Assembly: GCF_025857195.1 (NCBI RefSeq)
Contig: NZ_CP109793.1
Location: 45,967-109,966, forward strand
DNA from: Leisingera thetidis
GTDB taxonomy: Bacteria > Pseudomonadota > Alphaproteobacteria > Rhodobacterales > Rhodobacteraceae
Reading direction: 5' to 3'
Length of the DNA stretch: 64,000 nt
Shown here: positions 8,258 to 18,013 of the stretch, piece by piece
Layout of the letters: each line of letters opens with the position of its first letter
How positions within the stretch are numbered: position 1 is the first letter of the stretch
The notes under the pieces: model-generated
What the model was told of the DNA's origin: nothing
What the model saw: the letters and a program-made list of their open reading frames with translations, nothing else
The model's database searches: none
Position numbers and translations under genes: made by a program

Positions 8258-9546
8258 CTGTTGCCCTGATCGGATTTGCCGTTCTGTTCGTCCTGTGTTT
8301 TCTGGGCGTGCCGCTGGCCGTCGGCCTGTTGACCGTTGGCACCGTCGGTTTCGGCTACTTTCGCGGATTTGGCGCCGCTGGTTCGGTGGTGGGACAGCAG
8401 ATCACCGATGCCTTTTCGTCCTACGGGTTCTCGGTCATCCCGTTGTTCGTCCTGATGGGCGCCTTCATCCACCGCGCCGGGCTGGCCGACGATCTGTTCA
8501 ACGGCGCGCGGGCCTGGCTGGGCCATATCCGCGGCGGCATGGCGCAGACCACCATCGGTGCCAGCGCCGCCTTTGCCGCGGTCTGCGGCAGTTCCATCGC
8601 CACCGCGGCCACCATGTCGCGGGTCTCGCTGCCGCAGATGAAACGCTACGACTACAACGACGGTTTCGCCTGCGGCGCGGTGGCGGCGGGCGGCACGCTG
8701 GGCATTCTGATTCCGCCGTCAGTGCCGCTGGTGATTTTCGGCATCCTGACCGAGACCGACATCACCGGCCTGTTCATGGCGGCGCTGGTTCCCGGGGTGC
8801 TTCTGGCGCTGCTCTACATGTGCGCCGCCTGGCTTGTCGTGCTGTTCCGTCCGGAGCTGGGCCGTCCCGCGGCCCCGGTGAGCTGGCGCGAGCGGCTGAC
8901 CGCCTCACGCCGCACCGCCATCGTCGGCACCCTGTTCGTGGTGGTGCTGGGCGGCATGTACCTGGGAGTTTTCACCCCGACCGAGGCGGCCGGTGTCGGT
9001 GCCGCGGGGGCATTCCTCATCATGGCCCTGCGCCGCGCCGCCTCGCGCACCGCGGTCCGCGAAGCCCTGACCGAATCCGTCCTCACCACCGCTGCGTTGC
9101 TGATGGTGGTCGGCTCGGCGCTGGTCTTCAACACCTTCCTGACGATCTCCGGCCTGACGGCCGAACTGGTCACGCTGATCAATTCGGTGAACGTGTCTCC
9201 GCTGGGCGTCATCACGGTGATCTGCGTGATCTACCTCTTGCTGGGCTGCGTGTTCGACAGCCTTGCGGCGATGATCCTGACGGTGCCGGTCTTTACGCCG
9301 ATTGCCGTGAGCCTGGGATATGACCCGCTGTGGTTCGGGGTTGTCGTGGTCATCGTGGTTGAGCTGGGCCTGATCACGCCGCCGCTCGGGATGAATGTTT
9401 TCATCGTCAAGAACCTGGCCCCGGATGTTCCGGTCTGGCGGATTTTCGCCGGGGTCTCACCCTTTGTTCTGGCAAATATCGTCGGACTGACCCTGGTGGT
9501 GCTGTTGCCCGCCATGGCCCTCTGGCTGCCGGAATTACTGAACTGA
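8254..9546 (+). CDS. dctM: TRAP transporter large permease
   Basis: A 430-residue DctM subunit with about 12 hydrophobic segments and family hallmarks (VIPLFVLMGAFIHRAGLADD, GTLGILIPPSVPLVIFGILT, ELGLITPPLGMNVFIVKNL). It forms the cytoplasmic-membrane ion-coupled transport channel with DctQ and takes substrate from DctP. Its ATG overlaps the dctQ stop by 4 bp (ATGA), showing that dctQ was translated recently in this operon. The gene is intact. The substrate is probably an organic acid, possibly an aromatic one given the neighbours. Confidence 0.94.
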   Translation: MTVALIGFAVLFVLCFLGVPLAVGLLTVGTVGFGYFRGFGAAGSVVGQQITDAFSSYGFSVIPLFVLMGAFIHRAGLADDLFNGARAWLGHIRGGMAQTTIGASAAFAAVCGSSIATAATMSRVSLPQMKRYDYNDGFACGAVAAGGTLGILIPPSVPLVIFGILTETDITGLFMAALVPGVLLALLYMCAAWLVVLFRPELGRPAAPVSWRERLTASRRTAIVGTLFVVVLGGMYLGVFTPTEAAGVGAAGAFLIMALRRAASRTAVREALTESVLTTAALLMVVGSALVFNTFLTISGLTAELVTLINSVNVSPLGVITVICVIYLLLGCVFDSLAAMILTVPVFTPIAVSLGYDPLWFGVVVVIVVELGLITPPLGMNVFIVKNLAPDVPVWRIFAGVSPFVLANIVGLTLVVLLPAMALWLPELLN

Positions 9547-9568
9547 ACCAATAGCAGGAGAACTCAGC

Positions 9569-10801
9569 ATGGCTGGAGAATGGATCGACATTCAGGCGGC
9601 GGATGGTGGCACTTTCGGAGCCTATCTGGCACGGCCGGAAAAGGGCAGCGGCCCCGGGCTGGTGCTGCTTCAGGAAATTTTCGGCGTCACCGAGGATATC
9701 CGCGCCATTGCCGACATGTATGCCGAAGAAGGCTATGTCGTGGCGGCCCCCGATGTGTTCTGGCGCGCGGAACCGCGGCTGGAATTGAGCCACGGCGGCG
9801 AGGACATGAAGCGGGCCATGGCACTGGGCCAGGGGCTCGATGATGCCCAGGCGGTGGCAGATATCGCGGATGTGGTGGCGGCGCTGAAAGCGCTGGATTG
9901 CTGCAAGGGCGGTATCGGGATCATGGGGCAATGCATGGGCGTCCGGCTGGCCGTTGGTGCCGCCGTGGCCGGGCATGTGGATTGTGCAGTCGCCTATTAC
10001 CCGGTCGGGCTGAATCGCGTCCTGAAGGACGGCGACGACATTCCGGTGCCGGCGGTGTTCCATATCGGCGCCGAAGACCCGTTCATGGGGCAGGATGAAG
10101 TCAAGGCTCTGGCGGAGCGTTTTGCCGGCAACCACCAGATCGAGATCTATTCCTATCCCGAAGCCGGTCATGCGTTCGCCAACCCCGGGCGCGACACCTT
10201 CATCAAGGCGCCCGCCGACATGGCCTATAGCCGCTCGCTCGCCGTCCTGCGCAAGGTGATCGGCCCCTGGTATGACCTGAACGCGCTGTGGGAGGCGCAT
10301 CGCGCCTGCGAGTTCGAAACCCGCGATGCCGACGAGACCATGAAGACCATGGTGGCGGAGCCCTATGTCAACCATATTCCCACACTGACCGGCGGCACCG
10401 GGCAAAAGCTGCTGCGCCGGTTCTACGCCAACCATTTCATTCCCAAGAACCCGGCGGACATCAAGGGCATCCCGATTTCCCGCACCGTTGGGGCCGACCG
10501 GGTGGTCAACGAGGTGATCCTCTGCTTCACCCACGACACGATGATGGACTGGATGCTGCCGGGCGTCGAACCGACCGGCAAATACGTTGAGATCCCCTTT
10601 GTCAGCGTGATCCATTTCCGCGGCGACAAGCTCTATAACGAACATATCTACTGGGACCAGGCCAGCGTCCTGGTGCAGCTGGGCCTGCTAAACCCGGAGG
10701 GGCTGCCGATCACCGGCGTGGCCACGGCCAAGAAGGTCTTTGATCCCGGCCTGCCGTCGAACGAACTGATGCCGAACTGGCCGGAGAGCACAGATGAATA
10801 G
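9569..10801 (+). CDS. dienelactone hydrolase fused to a SnoaL-like domain
   Basis: A 410-residue two-domain protein. Residues 1-230 form a dienelactone hydrolase: C122 (MGQCMG), D170 (HIGAEDPF) and H201 (AGHAFANP) give the Cys-Asp-His triad. Residues about 245-400 form a SnoaL/NTF2-like domain (RRFYANHFIPKNPADI, VNEVILCFTHDTMMDWMLPG, HIYWDQASVLVQLGLL). The RBS AGGAG precedes ATG 9569. It overlaps the next SDR gene by 8 bp. Dienelactone hydrolases open lactones made in aromatic degradation. The SnoaL half may bind or process the lactone. The substrate is unknown. Confidence 0.88.
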   Translation: MAGEWIDIQAADGGTFGAYLARPEKGSGPGLVLLQEIFGVTEDIRAIADMYAEEGYVVAAPDVFWRAEPRLELSHGGEDMKRAMALGQGLDDAQAVADIADVVAALKALDCCKGGIGIMGQCMGVRLAVGAAVAGHVDCAVAYYPVGLNRVLKDGDDIPVPAVFHIGAEDPFMGQDEVKALAERFAGNHQIEIYSYPEAGHAFANPGRDTFIKAPADMAYSRSLAVLRKVIGPWYDLNALWEAHRACEFETRDADETMKTMVAEPYVNHIPTLTGGTGQKLLRRFYANHFIPKNPADIKGIPISRTVGADRVVNEVILCFTHDTMMDWMLPGVEPTGKYVEIPFVSVIHFRGDKLYNEHIYWDQASVLVQLGLLNPEGLPITGVATAKKVFDPGLPSNELMPNWPESTDE

Positions 10802-11549
10802 CGCGGGCGGCATAGCGATCCGCGATGCGGTGGTTCTGGTGACCGGCGCGGGCGGCGGTATCGGCCGGGCCCTGGTCGCGGTCCTGCTGGAGCGCGGCGC
10901 CGCCGAGGTGGTCGCCTGCGACCGCCAGGCACCGGGTTTCGACGATCCCCGTGTCACGCCGCTTGCGCTTGATATCACCGATGAGGCGGCGGTAGCGGAA
11001 GCCGCCCGGCGCCATGCCGGCCGGGTCACGATCCTGATCAATAATGCCGGGGTGAATGCCAATTCTCGGTTGTTCTCGGACAGGCTTCTGGCCGAAGCGC
11101 ACAGCGAGATCGCGGTCAACTACCTTGGCACGCTGGCAATGATGCAGCATTTCGCGCCGGCCATGGTGGCACGGGGCGGCGGGCAGATCGCCAATGTGGT
11201 CAGCTTTGTCGGGCTGGTCTGCGGCCCCGGCATGGCGGGCTATTCCGCGAGCAAGGCCGCGGCCCATATGGCTACGGTCGCGGCGCGCGCCGAATTGGCC
11301 CCCCTGGGCGTCGGCGTGCTGGGCATCTATCCGCAGCTCGTCGACACCGGCATGAGTCGGCATCTCGCGCTTCCCAAGCTCACCACCGAGGCGCTTGCGG
11401 CGATGATCGTCGAGGCCGTCGAGGCCGGGCAGGACGACCTGTTCCCCGGCCCGGCAACCGAGGCTTTTGCAACCCTGCGCCAGGACCCGGAAGGCTTTCA
11501 GGCAATGCTGATCGACCGGCTTGGCCCGGCACGGCCGCAATTCAAGTAA
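10794..11549 (+). CDS. SDR-family NAD(P)-dependent oxidoreductase
   Basis: A 251-residue classical short-chain dehydrogenase. The Rossmann glycine motif is TGAGGGIGRAL near residues 18-27, NNAG is present, and the catalytic Ser (NVVSFVG), Tyr and Lys (GYSASKAAA) are in order. Its start overlaps the dienelactone-hydrolase stop by 8 bp and the next hydrolase begins 15 bp after its stop, so it is operonic. It probably oxidises or reduces an alcohol/ketone intermediate of the substrate handled by the neighbouring hydrolases. Confidence 0.88.
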   Translation: MNSAGGIAIRDAVVLVTGAGGGIGRALVAVLLERGAAEVVACDRQAPGFDDPRVTPLALDITDEAAVAEAARRHAGRVTILINNAGVNANSRLFSDRLLAEAHSEIAVNYLGTLAMMQHFAPAMVARGGGQIANVVSFVGLVCGPGMAGYSASKAAAHMATVAARAELAPLGVGVLGIYPQLVDTGMSRHLALPKLTTEALAAMIVEAVEAGQDDLFPGPATEAFATLRQDPEGFQAMLIDRLGPARPQFK

Positions 11550-11564
11550 CGCAAGGACAGAACA

Positions 11565-12423
11565 ATGACATTCGAGACTCAAGTTGTGCGCGCCAACGGC
11601 AACGATTTTTCCTGCTGGCTCGAGGGCGAAGGTGACAAGGACGTCGTTTTCATCCACGGCGAGATCCACGGCAAGGCCTACTGGGAGCCGCAGATCCGCG
11701 AATTCATGAAGGATCACCGCTGCCTCTGGCCTATGACCGGCGCGGGCATCACGGCAGCGACAGCGCCGCTTTCGGGTTCTCGGTGGAAAACCAGACCCGC
11801 GATCTGCGCGCGCTGCTGGATCACTTCGGCATGAAGCGGCCCAAGATCGTCGCGCTGGCCTTCGGCACCACCATCTCCGCCAATTTTGCCAACCAGAACC
11901 CCGAGCGCGCCGAGTCGATGATCATCGGCGCCTGGGGCGAGCTGCATGACGCGCTGTCCTATCTCGAACGCTGGGAAGTGGCCGGCCGGCGGGCCGCCGA
12001 GGCGGTGGACCAGGGCGGAAAACAGGCGCTGGTCGAGCTGCTGCGCAAGGAAGGCGGCAAGTCGATGTTCATGGTGATCCCGCCGGAGGGCGACCCGCTG
12101 CGCGAGCCAGTCATCGACCTGATGGCCAGCCACAAGGCCGAGCACTACCGCAATGGCATGCTCGAAGTCGCCTCGTCGGTGCCGGATCTGGTCTCCCGGT
12201 TCGAGAAGCTCGATATCCCCGGTGCTGGGCATCTGCGGCGAGGATGATCCGTTCAAGGATGAACCCGAGGTCCTTGCGGCGATGAAATCCTTCCGCGAAG
12301 GCGCCATGATCCCGGGGGGGCGGGCGGTTTGCTCATTGGCAGCAGCCCGGCGCCTTCAACGAGGTTGCCCGCCAGTTCTGGGCAACCGCCGAACCGGCCT
12401 CTGCCCGCGGCAATCTTTCGTGA
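11565..12423 (+). pseudogene. alpha/beta hydrolase with three frameshifts
   Basis: Frame 1 gives MTFETQVVRANGNDFSCWLE and VVFIHGEIHGKAYWEPQIR. After a shift near 11721-11733 the next frame gives AYDRRGHHGSDSAAFGFSVE and ALLDHFGMKRPKIVALAFG. After an extra C at 12217-12220 it reads VLGICGEDDPFKDEPE. After the G7 run at 12314-12320 it reads GGRFAHWQQPGAFNEVARQF to a stop at 12421. Put together this is a complete alpha/beta hydrolase of about 285 residues resembling 3-oxoadipate enol-lactonase-like enzymes. The usual nucleophile-elbow Ser is not obvious (ALAFGTTIS). All breaks sit in short runs, so base-calling error is as plausible as decay. Confidence 0.8.
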
Positions 12424-12437
12424 ACAAGGTGAATCCG

Positions 12438-14109
12438 ATGCCCAACACAGTGAAAAACATACTGTTCATCATGTTCGATCAGTTGCGCTGGGATTACCTC
12501 GGCTGCACCGGGCATCCAACTTTGAAAACCCCGCATCTCGACCGGCTGGCCTCGAAAGGGATGCGGTTCACCAACGCCTATGTGCAATCGCCGATCTGCG
12601 GCTCGTCGCGGATGAGTTTCTACACCGGACGCTATGTTCAGAGCCACGGCGCGCAGCGCAATAATTTCCCCCTGAAGGTGGGGGAAGTAACGCTCGGCGA
12701 TCACCTCCGGGCGGCGGGAATGGATGCCTTCCTGATCGGCAAGACCCATATGGAGGCAGACGCCGAAGGGCTGGAACGGCTGGGGATCCCGCCGGATTCG
12801 GTGATCGGCGCGCGGTTGTCGGAATGCGGTTTCGACGTTGTCCTGCGCGATGACGGATTGTGGACGGAGGGGCCGGACGGTCCCTACGACACGCGCGTCT
12901 CGCCTTTACAATACCTACCTGCGCAGCAAGGGATACCCGGCAGAAAACGGCTGGTCGGAAAACGCCAATGCGGTCGCGCTGGAAAATGGCGAGGTCACCT
13001 CCGGCTGGTTCATGAAATACATCAACCGGCCGGCCAACGTGGCAGAACCCGACAGTGAGACGCCCTGGCTGACCGGGCAGGCGATCGACTTCCTCGATCA
13101 GCCGGGGCGCGATGACCGCCCTTGGCTGTGCCATCTGAGCTATATCAAGCCGCATTGGCCCTATGTCGTCCCCGCGCCCTACAACGAGATGTTCGGGCCG
13201 GAGGATGTGGTGCCGCCGGTCCGCAGCGAGGACGAGAAGAACGATCCGCATCCGGTCTTTGCGGCCTATATGGAGACGCTGGTGGCGCGCTCCTTCTCCA
13301 GGCAGGAGGTCCGCGAAAAGGCGATCCCGTCCTATATGGCATTGATCAAGCAGGCCGATGACCAGATGGGGCGCCTGTTCACCTATCTCGAAGAGGTCGG
13401 CCGGATGGAAAACACGATGATCGTGGTCACATCCGACCACGGCGATTATCTTGGCGATCACTGGCTGGGCGAAAAGAACTTCTTCCACGATTGTTCGGTC
13501 AAGATCCCGCTGATCATCTATGATCCGCGCCCGGAGGCCGATGCCACCCGCGGCCAGAGCTGCGACGCGCTGGTCGAAGCCATCGACCTGACAGCGACCT
13601 TCATCGAATGCGCAGGCAAGGAGGTGCCGGACCATATCGTCGAGGGGCGGTCGTTGTGCCCGCTGCTGCATGGCGAGGCGCCCGGGGACTGGCGCGAGGT
13701 GGTGATCAGCGAAATGGATTACTCCACCACGCAAATGGCGAAATCGCTTTCGATGCCGCATAAGGATGCGCGTCTGTTCATGGTCTTCGACGGAAGGTGG
13801 AAGCTGGTTCATGCCGAAGGCGGTCTGCCGCCGCTGCTGTTCGATCTGCATGACGACCCCGATGAACTCAAGGATCTGGGCCGCGATCCCGCCTACGAGA
13901 GCGAAAGGCGGCGGATGTACGACCATCTGCACGCCTGGTCGCGGCGGCTGTCGCAGCGCACCGCAATCTCGGATGCGAAACTGGACGCGATGCAGGGCAA
14001 ATACCCGCGCCAGGGCGTTCTGCTGGGGCTCTATGACGGCTCGGAGGTGCAGGAGGAAAATCTCTGCAAGGTTCCGGCGGTGCCGGCGCGCCAAGACACG
14101 CTGGACTAG
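12438..14109 (+). pseudogene. sulfatase (arylsulfatase / phosphonate monoester hydrolase family), one frameshift
   Basis: About 557 residues. The N-terminal part MPNTVKNILFIMFDQLRWDY contains the metal-binding DQ. The formylglycine region is ICGSSRMSFYTGRY, a C-G-S-S-R version of the C-x-P/A-x-R signature. An extra T at 12904-12906 shifts the frame: YDTRVSP should continue YNTYLRSKGYPAENGWSENA. The rest is intact, with LCHLSYIKPHWPY and the metal site TSDHGDYLGDHWLGEKNFFH. The enzyme would hydrolyse sulfate or phosphonate esters in the cytoplasm (no signal peptide). The SulP permease immediately downstream fits sulfate release. Confidence 0.88.
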
Positions 14110-14283
14110 CGGCCTCCGACCGGCGCTGTCGAATGCCGCGCTTGACCGCCTGGGGGCCGGTCTGTGCCCCCGGTACGGCCGGCCCGCCGCCACCGCGGCA
14201 CTAGCGCGCGAGATGCCGGGTTGCAGACCCGAGGCCAGCTGATCCTGCAGCACGGGCTGCAACCGAACTGGAAGCGATAGAAC

Positions 14284-16101
14284 ATGAATAAGGTGAGGTC
14301 AGGCGCATCGTCGCTCTCACAGGCGGCCATGGCGGTTGTTCCGCCATGGCTCGGCGGTGTTTCCCGCGAGGCGCTGCGCAGCGACGTTCTGGCGGGGCTG
14401 ACCGGTGCGACGATCGTCCTGCCGCAGGCCGTCGCCTTTGCCGCCATCGCGGGGCTGCCTCCGGAATACGGTTTCTTCACCGCCATGGTGATGCCGGTGG
14501 TCGCGGCCTTTGCCGGATCGAGCTGGCATGCGGTCTCCGGGCCGACAACGGCCATCTCGGCGCTGGTCTTCGGCGCGCTGGCGGGCAGTCTTGAACCCTT
14601 TTCGGCCGAATTCATCCAGGTGGCGATCGCTTTGTCGCTGATGGTCGGCATTATTCAGCTGCTGCTCGGCTTTGCCAAGCTGGGGGCGCTCGTCGATTTC
14701 GTCTCGCATTCAGTCATGACTGGTTTCGTGGCTGGGGCCGCCATCCTGATCGCGCTCAGCCAGCTGCAGTATATCCTCGCGATTGATCTGCCGCGGCCGA
14801 GCCATCTGCCGCTCTTCCTCGAGATGCTGCTGGAGCGGGCATCCGGTGTCAGCTGGCCGGCCGTTGTGGTGAGCATCGTCACGCTGGCTGCCGGGATCGG
14901 TGTCAAACGCTGGCGGCCCGGCTTGCCGAACTATCTTCTTGCCCTCGCGGCCGGGTCCGTTGTGGGTTGGGTGTTCTCGCGGAGCGGAGCAGAGATTGCC
15001 AGTATCGGGGTCATCAATGCCGCGGCCCCCCGTCCGATGCTGCCGCCGGCCGGGGCGGATCTGTTGCGGACCTACGGGTCCGCCGCCTTTGCGATTGCCC
15101 TCGTCGGACTGCTCGAGGCGCTGGCGGTGAGCCGCGCGATCGCGACGCGCTCCGGCCAGCCGATTGACGGCAATCGTGAAATCGTCGGCCAGGGCGCGTC
15201 GAATTTCATCGGCAGCTTCTTCCAGTGCTATCCCGGTTCCGCTTCGTTCACGCGGTCCGGGGTGAATTACGAGGACGGCGCCAGGACGCCGCTTTCGGCC
15301 ATCTTCGCGGCGGGCTTCCTGTTTCTGATCCTCCAATTCGTGGCGCCCTGGTCGGTCTACGTGCCGGTGTCCGCGATGGCAGGTGTCATTCTGCTGGTGG
15401 CCTGGCGCCTTATCGACTTTAAGGAAATCCGGCATATCGCGACGACCTCCGCGAGCGAAAGCGCAATTGCGCTCAGCACGTTCCTGGCGACACTCTTCAT
15501 CGACCTCGAATTCTCGGTCTATGTCGGCGTCTTTCTGTCCTTCCTGTTCTTTGTGCGCTCATCCTCGCGGCCGACCTTCGGCATTGGCGCGCCAGATCCG
15601 AATACCGCGACACGCATGTTCAGGAATGCCGAGGAAAACGGGCTGAAGGAATGCCCGCAGCTGGTCGTCATGCGCCTGGACGGGCCGCTGTTCTTCGGCT
15701 CGGTGGAATTCGTGCGCCGCAAGTTCCGCTCTGTCGAGCGGGAGCGCCCGGACCAGAAGCACATGCTGTTTGCAATGAAAGGGGTCGGCGAGGTCGACAT
15801 GCCCGGATCGGACCTGCTGATCGAGGAGGCCGGACGGCGCCACCGGCGCGGCGGCTCGTTTCACATCATGACCCGGACGCCGAAGACGATCACCAAGCTG
15901 GCCCGCTTCAAGGTCATGCGCGCCTTGACGAAGAAACACATTCATCTGAGCAAGGGCGATGCGGTTTCGGAGATCGTGCCATTGCTCGATCCGGACATCT
16001 GCCGCACTTGCACCGCGCGGATCTTCCGGGAATGCGCCGCTCAGCCGGGCCATTCCGGCGCGAATGGATCACCGTATCAAACTGCGGGAGAAAACACCTA
16101 G
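14284..16101 (+). CDS. SulP-family anion permease with STAS domain
   Basis: A 605-residue SulP transporter. About 10-12 hydrophobic segments span residues 25-430, with the family segment TGATIVLPQAVAFAAIAGLP and PEYGFFTAMVMPVVAAFAGS. A C-terminal STAS domain (LVVMRLDGPLFFGSVEFVRR) follows. An unusual Cys-rich tail, DICRTCTARIFRECA, lies near residues 575-590. SulP proteins move sulfate, bicarbonate or dicarboxylates. Placement 174 bp after the sulfatase suggests sulfate. The gene is the last of the island; an IS256 begins 38 bp beyond its stop. The 174-bp gap before it shows no supportable gene. Confidence 0.9.
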   Translation: MNKVRSGASSLSQAAMAVVPPWLGGVSREALRSDVLAGLTGATIVLPQAVAFAAIAGLPPEYGFFTAMVMPVVAAFAGSSWHAVSGPTTAISALVFGALAGSLEPFSAEFIQVAIALSLMVGIIQLLLGFAKLGALVDFVSHSVMTGFVAGAAILIALSQLQYILAIDLPRPSHLPLFLEMLLERASGVSWPAVVVSIVTLAAGIGVKRWRPGLPNYLLALAAGSVVGWVFSRSGAEIASIGVINAAAPRPMLPPAGADLLRTYGSAAFAIALVGLLEALAVSRAIATRSGQPIDGNREIVGQGASNFIGSFFQCYPGSASFTRSGVNYEDGARTPLSAIFAAGFLFLILQFVAPWSVYVPVSAMAGVILLVAWRLIDFKEIRHIATTSASESAIALSTFLATLFIDLEFSVYVGVFLSFLFFVRSSSRPTFGIGAPDPNTATRMFRNAEENGLKECPQLVVMRLDGPLFFGSVEFVRRKFRSVERERPDQKHMLFAMKGVGEVDMPGSDLLIEEAGRRHRRGGSFHIMTRTPKTITKLARFKVMRALTKKHIHLSKGDAVSEIVPLLDPDICRTCTARIFRECAAQPGHSGANGSPYQTAGENT

Positions 16102-16138
16102 GGCCGGTGCGCGCTAAGGCGCTGCCCGGCGCTACAGG

Positions 16139-17524
16139 CAGCTATGGCTGAATCTGGTGTTTGGGCGGTTTGAAAGCTGGCGGTGCATCTGGTTGGTTTG
16201 ATGTCGCCAAACAAACCACCAACCATCGAGGACGCACCACCATGAATGACGCTACCATCATCGAATTTGCCGGTCGAGACACCGTGTCGGACCCGCTGAC
16301 GGATCTTCTGCGCAAGGGCGCGCGGGAGCTTCTGCAAACGGCGGTCGAGGCGGAGCTGGACGCTTTTTCCTGGCCGAATTTGCGAAACACCGCACCCCGG
16401 AGGGCCGGGCCGCGGTTGTTCGGAACGGACACCACCCCGAACGCGCCGTGCAGACCGGGATCGGCCCGGTCACGGTGCAGATCCCGAAGGTGCGCTCGAA
16501 GACGGGCGCGCCTGTGGCGTTCCGCTCGGCGCTGGTCCCGCCTTACGTCCGCAAGGCGAAGTCGATCGAGGCGGCGCTGCCCTGGCTGTACCTCAAGGGC
16601 ATCTCTACGGGCGAGATGGGCGCAGCACTCAAGGCGCTCCTGGGCCCGGACGCGACCGGCTTCTCGGCCAAGACAGTGGCGCGGCTGAAGGCGCAATGGG
16701 CGGAGGAGTACGACGCCTGGCGCAAGGCCGATCTTGGCCGTGATGAATGGGTCTATGTCTGGGCCGACGGGATCTACAGCGGCTTGCGCGGCACAGATGA
16801 CCGGCTCTGCGCCCTGGTCGTGATCGGCGTCAATGCGCGCGGCGAGAAGCATTTCCTGGCCATCGAGGACGGCGTGCGGGAAAGCACCCAAAGCTGGCGC
16901 GAGGTCCTGCTGGGGCTCAAAAGCCGCGGCCTCAACGCTCCGAAACTGGCGGTCGGCGACGGGGCCATGGGATTTTGGGCGGCTCTTGAGGAAGTCTATC
17001 CCTCCACCCGGCAACAGCGCTGCTGGGTGCATAAGACGGGCAACGTTCTGAACTATCTGCCAAAGCGCAGTCAGCCCAAGGCAAAGAAGGCGCTGCACGA
17101 CATCTGGCAGGCCGAGACCCGTGAAGATGCCCGCAAGGAGTTTGACTTGTTCGTCGGCACCTACGAAGCGAAATACCCCAAGGCGGTCGAATGCCTGGTC
17201 AAGGACCGCGACGAACTGCTGACCTTCTACGACTTCCCCGCCCAGCACTGGCAGAGCATCAGGACGTCAAATCCCATCGAGAGCGCGTTCGCCACCATCC
17301 GCCACCGCACGAAACGCACCAAGGGATGCCTGAGCCGGGACGGGATGCTCCACATGATGTTCAAGCTCGGCCAATGCGCTGAGAAAAGCTGGCGCAAGCT
17401 GCGCGGCTTCGCTCATCTCGCAGACGTCATCGAAGGCGTCGATTTCATCAACGGCATCAAGCCATCAACACAAGATCAGGCCGCCGCTTGATGACCGCCC
17501 AAACACCAGATTTGACAATAGCTC
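16139..17524 (+). mobile_element. IS256-family element, copy 1
   Basis: A 1386-bp element nearly identical to 26670-28053. The ends are imperfect inverted repeats: AGCTATGGCTGAATCTGGTG on the left and AGCTATTGTCAAATCTGGTG as reverse complement on the right, both followed by TTTGGGCGGT. Flanks (CGCTACAGG left, GTCACAGAA right) do not match, so there is no target duplication. The right flank lies inside an IS21 istA gene and the left flank follows sulP, which implies a deletion or recombination event using this copy. Confidence 0.9.
16242..17491 (+). pseudogene. IS256-family (mutator-type) transposase, frameshifted
   Basis: The gene starts MNDATIIEFAGRDTVSDPLT at 16242. A T5 run at 16364-16368 (three Ts in copy 2) shifts the frame at AELDAF. 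From there the correct frame runs intact through VQTGIGPVTVQIPKVRSKTG, the DDE-type core (YVWADGIYSGLR, AVGDGAMGFWAALEEVYPST, QQRCWVHKTGNVLNYLPK) and TSNPIESAFATIRHRTKRTK to the stop at 17491. Repaired length is about 416 residues, normal for IS256. The break is one homopolymer difference, so the element may in reality be functional. Confidence 0.9.
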
Positions 17525-17589
17525 GTCACAGAAACGGCGTAACCGCCCGATTTGAACCGCCTGCTCGTGTGTCCTGGAGATTGCTAAGA

Positions 17590-17619
17590 GACGTCCATAA
17601 AGACGTCTTTAATGACGTC
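17590..17619 (+). repeat. three GACGTC palindromes at exact 12-bp spacing
   Basis: GACGTC occurs at 17590, 17602 and 17614, each separated by six AT-rich bases, between the IS66 left end and the tnpA start at 17642. The regular spacing suggests binding sites for a transposase subunit or regulator, but this is inference. Confidence 0.6.
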
Positions 17620-17641
17620 TCCTACAGGGAGGGAGGCAGCT

Positions 17642-18013
17642 GTGCGGGGCGAAATTCTTGGCTTGGAGCGTCGGCGCCGCTGGAGTGACGACGAGAAGTT
17701 GGCGATTGTGCTTTCGGTCGGGGTGAACGGCGCGACCGTGTCGCAGGTCGCACAGCGCCACGAGATCAGGCGGCAGCAGATCTATGCCTGGCGATACGAG
17801 CTGAGGAGGAAGGGGCTTCTGACGCCAGACGACGCGACGCTATTCCTGCCCGTCGATATTACGTCGCCGCCGGAACCGCCGGAAGCGTGCGCCCCTGAAG
17901 CGAGCTTGGCGTTGATTGAGGTGGTTCTGCGCAATGGTCGCAGCTTGCGGGTCGATGCCCATGTGGATGCGGCGGTGCTGACCCGTTTGATCCAGGCGGT
18001 GGAGGCGGCATGA
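17642..18013 (+). CDS. tnpA: IS66 accessory protein TnpA
   Basis: A GTG start at 17642 is chosen because GGGAGGGAGG lies just upstream. The ATG at 17612 lies in the palindrome array. The 123-residue product has a transposase_8-type helix-turn-helix (RRRRWSDDEKLAIVLSVGVN, VSQVAQRHEIRRQQIYAWR) and the acidic/hydrophobic C-terminus usual for IS66 TnpA (RVDAHVDAAVLTRLIQAVEA). Its stop overlaps tnpB by 4 bp. It assists TnpC in transposition. Confidence 0.9.
   Translation: MRGEILGLERRRRWSDDEKLAIVLSVGVNGATVSQVAQRHEIRRQQIYAWRYELRRKGLLTPDDATLFLPVDITSPPEPPEACAPEASLALIEVVLRNGRSLRVDAHVDAAVLTRLIQAVEAA

Noticed and set aside
12568..14262. 564-codon minus-strand open frame
   Set aside because: It is antisense to the sulfatase; the sense strand carries the sulfatase motifs.
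14110..14283. Short coding tail between sulfatase and SulP
   Set aside because: A 43-codon frame with no recognisable family; not enough support for a gene.
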